Shown here piece after piece: positions 6,417-7,202 of a stretch of 7,202 nucleotides of DNA. Within the stretch, counting starts at the first letter, position 1; each line of letters begins with the position of its first letter. Source of the stretch: Actinomycetes bacterium. GTDB lineage: Bacteria > Actinomycetota > Acidimicrobiia > Acidimicrobiales > RAAP-2. The position numbers were made by a program, and so were the translations under genes. The notes beneath the pieces are model-generated. The model was not told where the DNA came from, made no database searches, and saw nothing but the letters and a program-made list of their open reading frames with translations. The stretch is from positions 1 to 7,202 of the forward strand of contig JAJYZN010000143.1 of assembly GCA_021799915.1 (NCBI GenBank). The letters run 5' to 3'.

Positions 6417-6940
6417 GACGGCGTGCCGGCCGGCGAGCGCCCGATCGCCTGGATGGCCGGCTGGCGTTGGGACCGCTCGGCTTCCCAGTGGTCATGCTCG
6501 GCCCGCAATGAGTCGGGGAACCGTAGGACGTGGCGACGGGGCACCGGGCTGATCCGGCGCCGAACGGCCAGGGTCCCGGGTCCCGTGTGCCGGGCCAAGC
6601 CGTAACGGGCACACCGGAGGATCGCCCGCTGGAAAGGTGAGTGCCGGCTGCCGAGCCCGCCGAGGCCCAGGCGCCGTGCCTCGTCCTCCAAGCACAGATC
6701 GAAACCGTCGGGAACGGCGTCGAGCCCGTCGGCCAGGTGCCGGACGAGCCACGTAGCCGACGGTCCGAGGACCGGGAGCCAGAACGTCTCGACGTAGCTC
6801 GATCGGGGGTCCATACCGGTCGCTTCCACCACGGGGTCCTCCCAGGCGACGATACGGAGGTACTCCTGGAGCGAGGACGGACCGGCCTCGGGTGGGCGGG
6901 AGTGATCGGGGTGCACGTCGCCGAAGTTCATGTTGCCCAT
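6299..6940 (-). CDS. Conserved-looking hypothetical protein, 213 aa
   Basis: I cannot assign a function. The first 155 or so residues look like a real folded protein: LQEYLRIVAWED (24-35), SSYVETFWLPVLGPSATWLV (47-66), GFDLCLEDEARRLGLG (79-94), then SRHSPFQRAILRCARYGLAR (98-117) and an Arg-rich segment up to HDHWEAER (149-156). The YVETFWLPVLGPS phrase reminds me of a family of actinobacterial hypotheticals; this is memory, not a search. There is no signal peptide, cofactor motif or clear membrane segment. The basic helix-like stretches could suit nucleic-acid binding, but that is only a guess. The last 55 or so residues are Pro/Arg/Ser/Thr-rich and low in order, and the final 39 codons are antisense to the end of pepA. 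The ATG at 6940 is preferred over the one at 6931 because GGAAGG lies 5 nt upstream of it. Confidence 0.68.
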   Translation of the reverse strand: MGNMNFGDVHPDHSRPPEAGPSSLQEYLRIVAWEDPVVEATGMDPRSSYVETFWLPVLGPSATWLVRHLADGLDAVPDGFDLCLEDEARRLGLGGLGSRHSPFQRAILRCARYGLARHTGPGTLAVRRRISPVPRRHVLRFPDSLRAEHDHWEAERSQRQPAIQAIGRSPAGTPSQRAKDSITDTRVRTPNPVPPLVTYPDPSAARAGPAMSR

Positions 6941-6945
6941 CGTGG

Positions 6946-6951
6946 CCTTCC
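6946..6951 (-). promoter_or_regulatory. Ribosome binding site of the hypothetical gene
   Basis: GGAAGG on the minus strand ends 5 nt before the ATG at 6940. It is the clearest Shine-Dalgarno sequence of the window and decides between the ATG at 6940 and the one three codons later. Its presence also supports the reality of this gene. I could not find a convincing promoter for it further upstream. Confidence 0.6.
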
Positions 6952-7056
6952 GACGTTGCTCGGGAACCGGCCGCGATGCTGGCCCGTGTGCTGGCTATGG
7001 CCGAAGCTGTGGCCGTTGCCGGAACCGATCACCGGATGGCCGGCCGGCGGCCTGGC

Positions 7057-7062
7057 TATAGT
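7057..7062 (+). promoter_or_regulatory. Candidate -10 box of the tRNA-Thr promoter
   Basis: TATAGT matches the TATAAT consensus in 5 of 6 bases and stands out in GC-rich sequence. It lies 47 nt before the mature tRNA 5' end, which would give a leader of roughly 40 nt removed by RNase P. No good -35 hexamer sits 16-18 bp upstream. The rest of the 169-bp spacer 6941-7109 shows no gene. Confidence 0.5.
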
Positions 7063-7076
7063 GGCCCGGCTGCAAA

Positions 7077-7098
7077 GTCACACCGTCGTCGGCGTGAC
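7077..7098 (+). repeat. Inverted repeat in the tRNA-Thr leader
   Basis: GTCAC (7077-7081) pairs with GTGAC (7094-7098) and CCG (7083-7085) with CGG (7090-7092), with one A-C mismatch and the 4-nt loop TCGT. It lies between the candidate -10 box and the mature tRNA, 11 nt before the tRNA 5' end. In the primary transcript it would form a small hairpin that could guide processing; as DNA it could be an operator. Function unknown. Confidence 0.5.
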
Positions 7099-7109
7099 CC
7101 AGCGGTGAT

Positions 7110-7184
7110 GCGCCCGTAGCTCAGAACGGTTAGAGCACCGGCCTTGTAAGCCGGAGGTCGCCGGTTCAAGTCCGGCCGGGCGTT
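7110..7184 (+). tRNA. trnT: tRNA-Thr, anticodon TGT
   Basis: A complete cloverleaf can be drawn. Acceptor 7110-7116 pairs with 7177-7183. The D stem is GCTC/GAGC (7119-7122, 7133-7136) with a 10-nt loop holding GG. The anticodon stem is CCGGC/GCCGG with loop CTTGTAA (7143-7149), giving anticodon TGT (7145-7147), which reads ACA threonine codons. The variable loop has 5 nt, and the T stem GCCGG/CCGGC encloses TTCAAGT. The discriminator is T7184. The first pair is G-U (7110/7183) rather than G-C. CCA is not encoded, so it must be added by CCA-transferase. The 18 bases after it show nothing recognisable. Confidence 0.95.
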
Positions 7185-7202
7185 CTCGGAGGTCTTCACG
7201 TT

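Noticed and set aside
6641..7108. Plus-strand frame of 155 codons between pepA and the tRNA
   Set aside because: It is antisense to the core of the hypothetical protein, which has a better ribosome binding site and a more protein-like composition, and it runs through the tRNA promoter and leader.
7110..7202. Integration site (attachment site) at the tRNA 3' end
   Set aside because: Only 18 bases follow the tRNA, with no integrase gene and no visible repeat of the tRNA end in the window.

Overview
This 7.2 kb window is GC-rich (by eye well above 60% G+C) and looks like ordinary chromosome from an actinobacterium (Actinomycetota). I lean to an uncultured Acidimicrobiia-like lineage. The reasons are the DUF2510 protein, the actinobacterial-style MetH, GTG starts, several genes that seem to be read from leaderless transcripts, and a hypothetical protein of a type I associate with actinobacteria. 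The lineage is inferred from sequence style only. I see no mobile element, CRISPR array, integrase or phage gene.

Layout, left to right. (1) The last 48 codons of lipoyl synthase (lipA, + strand) end at 149. (2) A small membrane-anchored DUF2510 protein (- strand, 606 to 151) has its stop codon 1 bp from the lipA stop. It has a good candidate promoter placed for leaderless translation. (3) A 116-bp gap (607-722) holds that promoter and a hairpin just beyond metH. (4) A full-length, apparently intact cobalamin-dependent methionine synthase, metH (- strand, 4235 to 723), occupies half the window. (5) A 43-bp divergent intergenic region separates metH from a PduO-type cob(I)alamin adenosyltransferase gene (+ strand, 4279-4878). 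The adenosyltransferase stop overlaps the GTG start of an M17 leucyl aminopeptidase (pepA, 4875-6416). (6) A conserved-looking hypothetical gene (- strand, 6940 to 6299) runs tail-to-tail into pepA and overlaps it by 118 bp. (7) A 169-bp spacer (6941-7109) with a candidate tRNA promoter and a leader inverted repeat leads to tRNA-Thr(TGT) at 7110-7184. The last 18 bases hold nothing I can identify.

The functional link is cobalamin. MetH uses methylcobalamin to turn homocysteine into methionine. The divergent adenosyltransferase converts cob(I)alamin to adenosylcobalamin. The two enzymes draw on the same cofactor pool from opposite sides of a very short shared control region that is too small for a cobalamin riboswitch. 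PepA is translationally coupled to the adenosyltransferase without an obvious biochemical link.

I found no convincing new biological system. The most unusual signals are a perfect inverted repeat with 12-bp arms and a 1-bp centre inside the adenosyltransferase gene, the compressed metH/adenosyltransferase divergent promoter region, and the unexplained hypothetical gene whose tail is antisense to the end of pepA.
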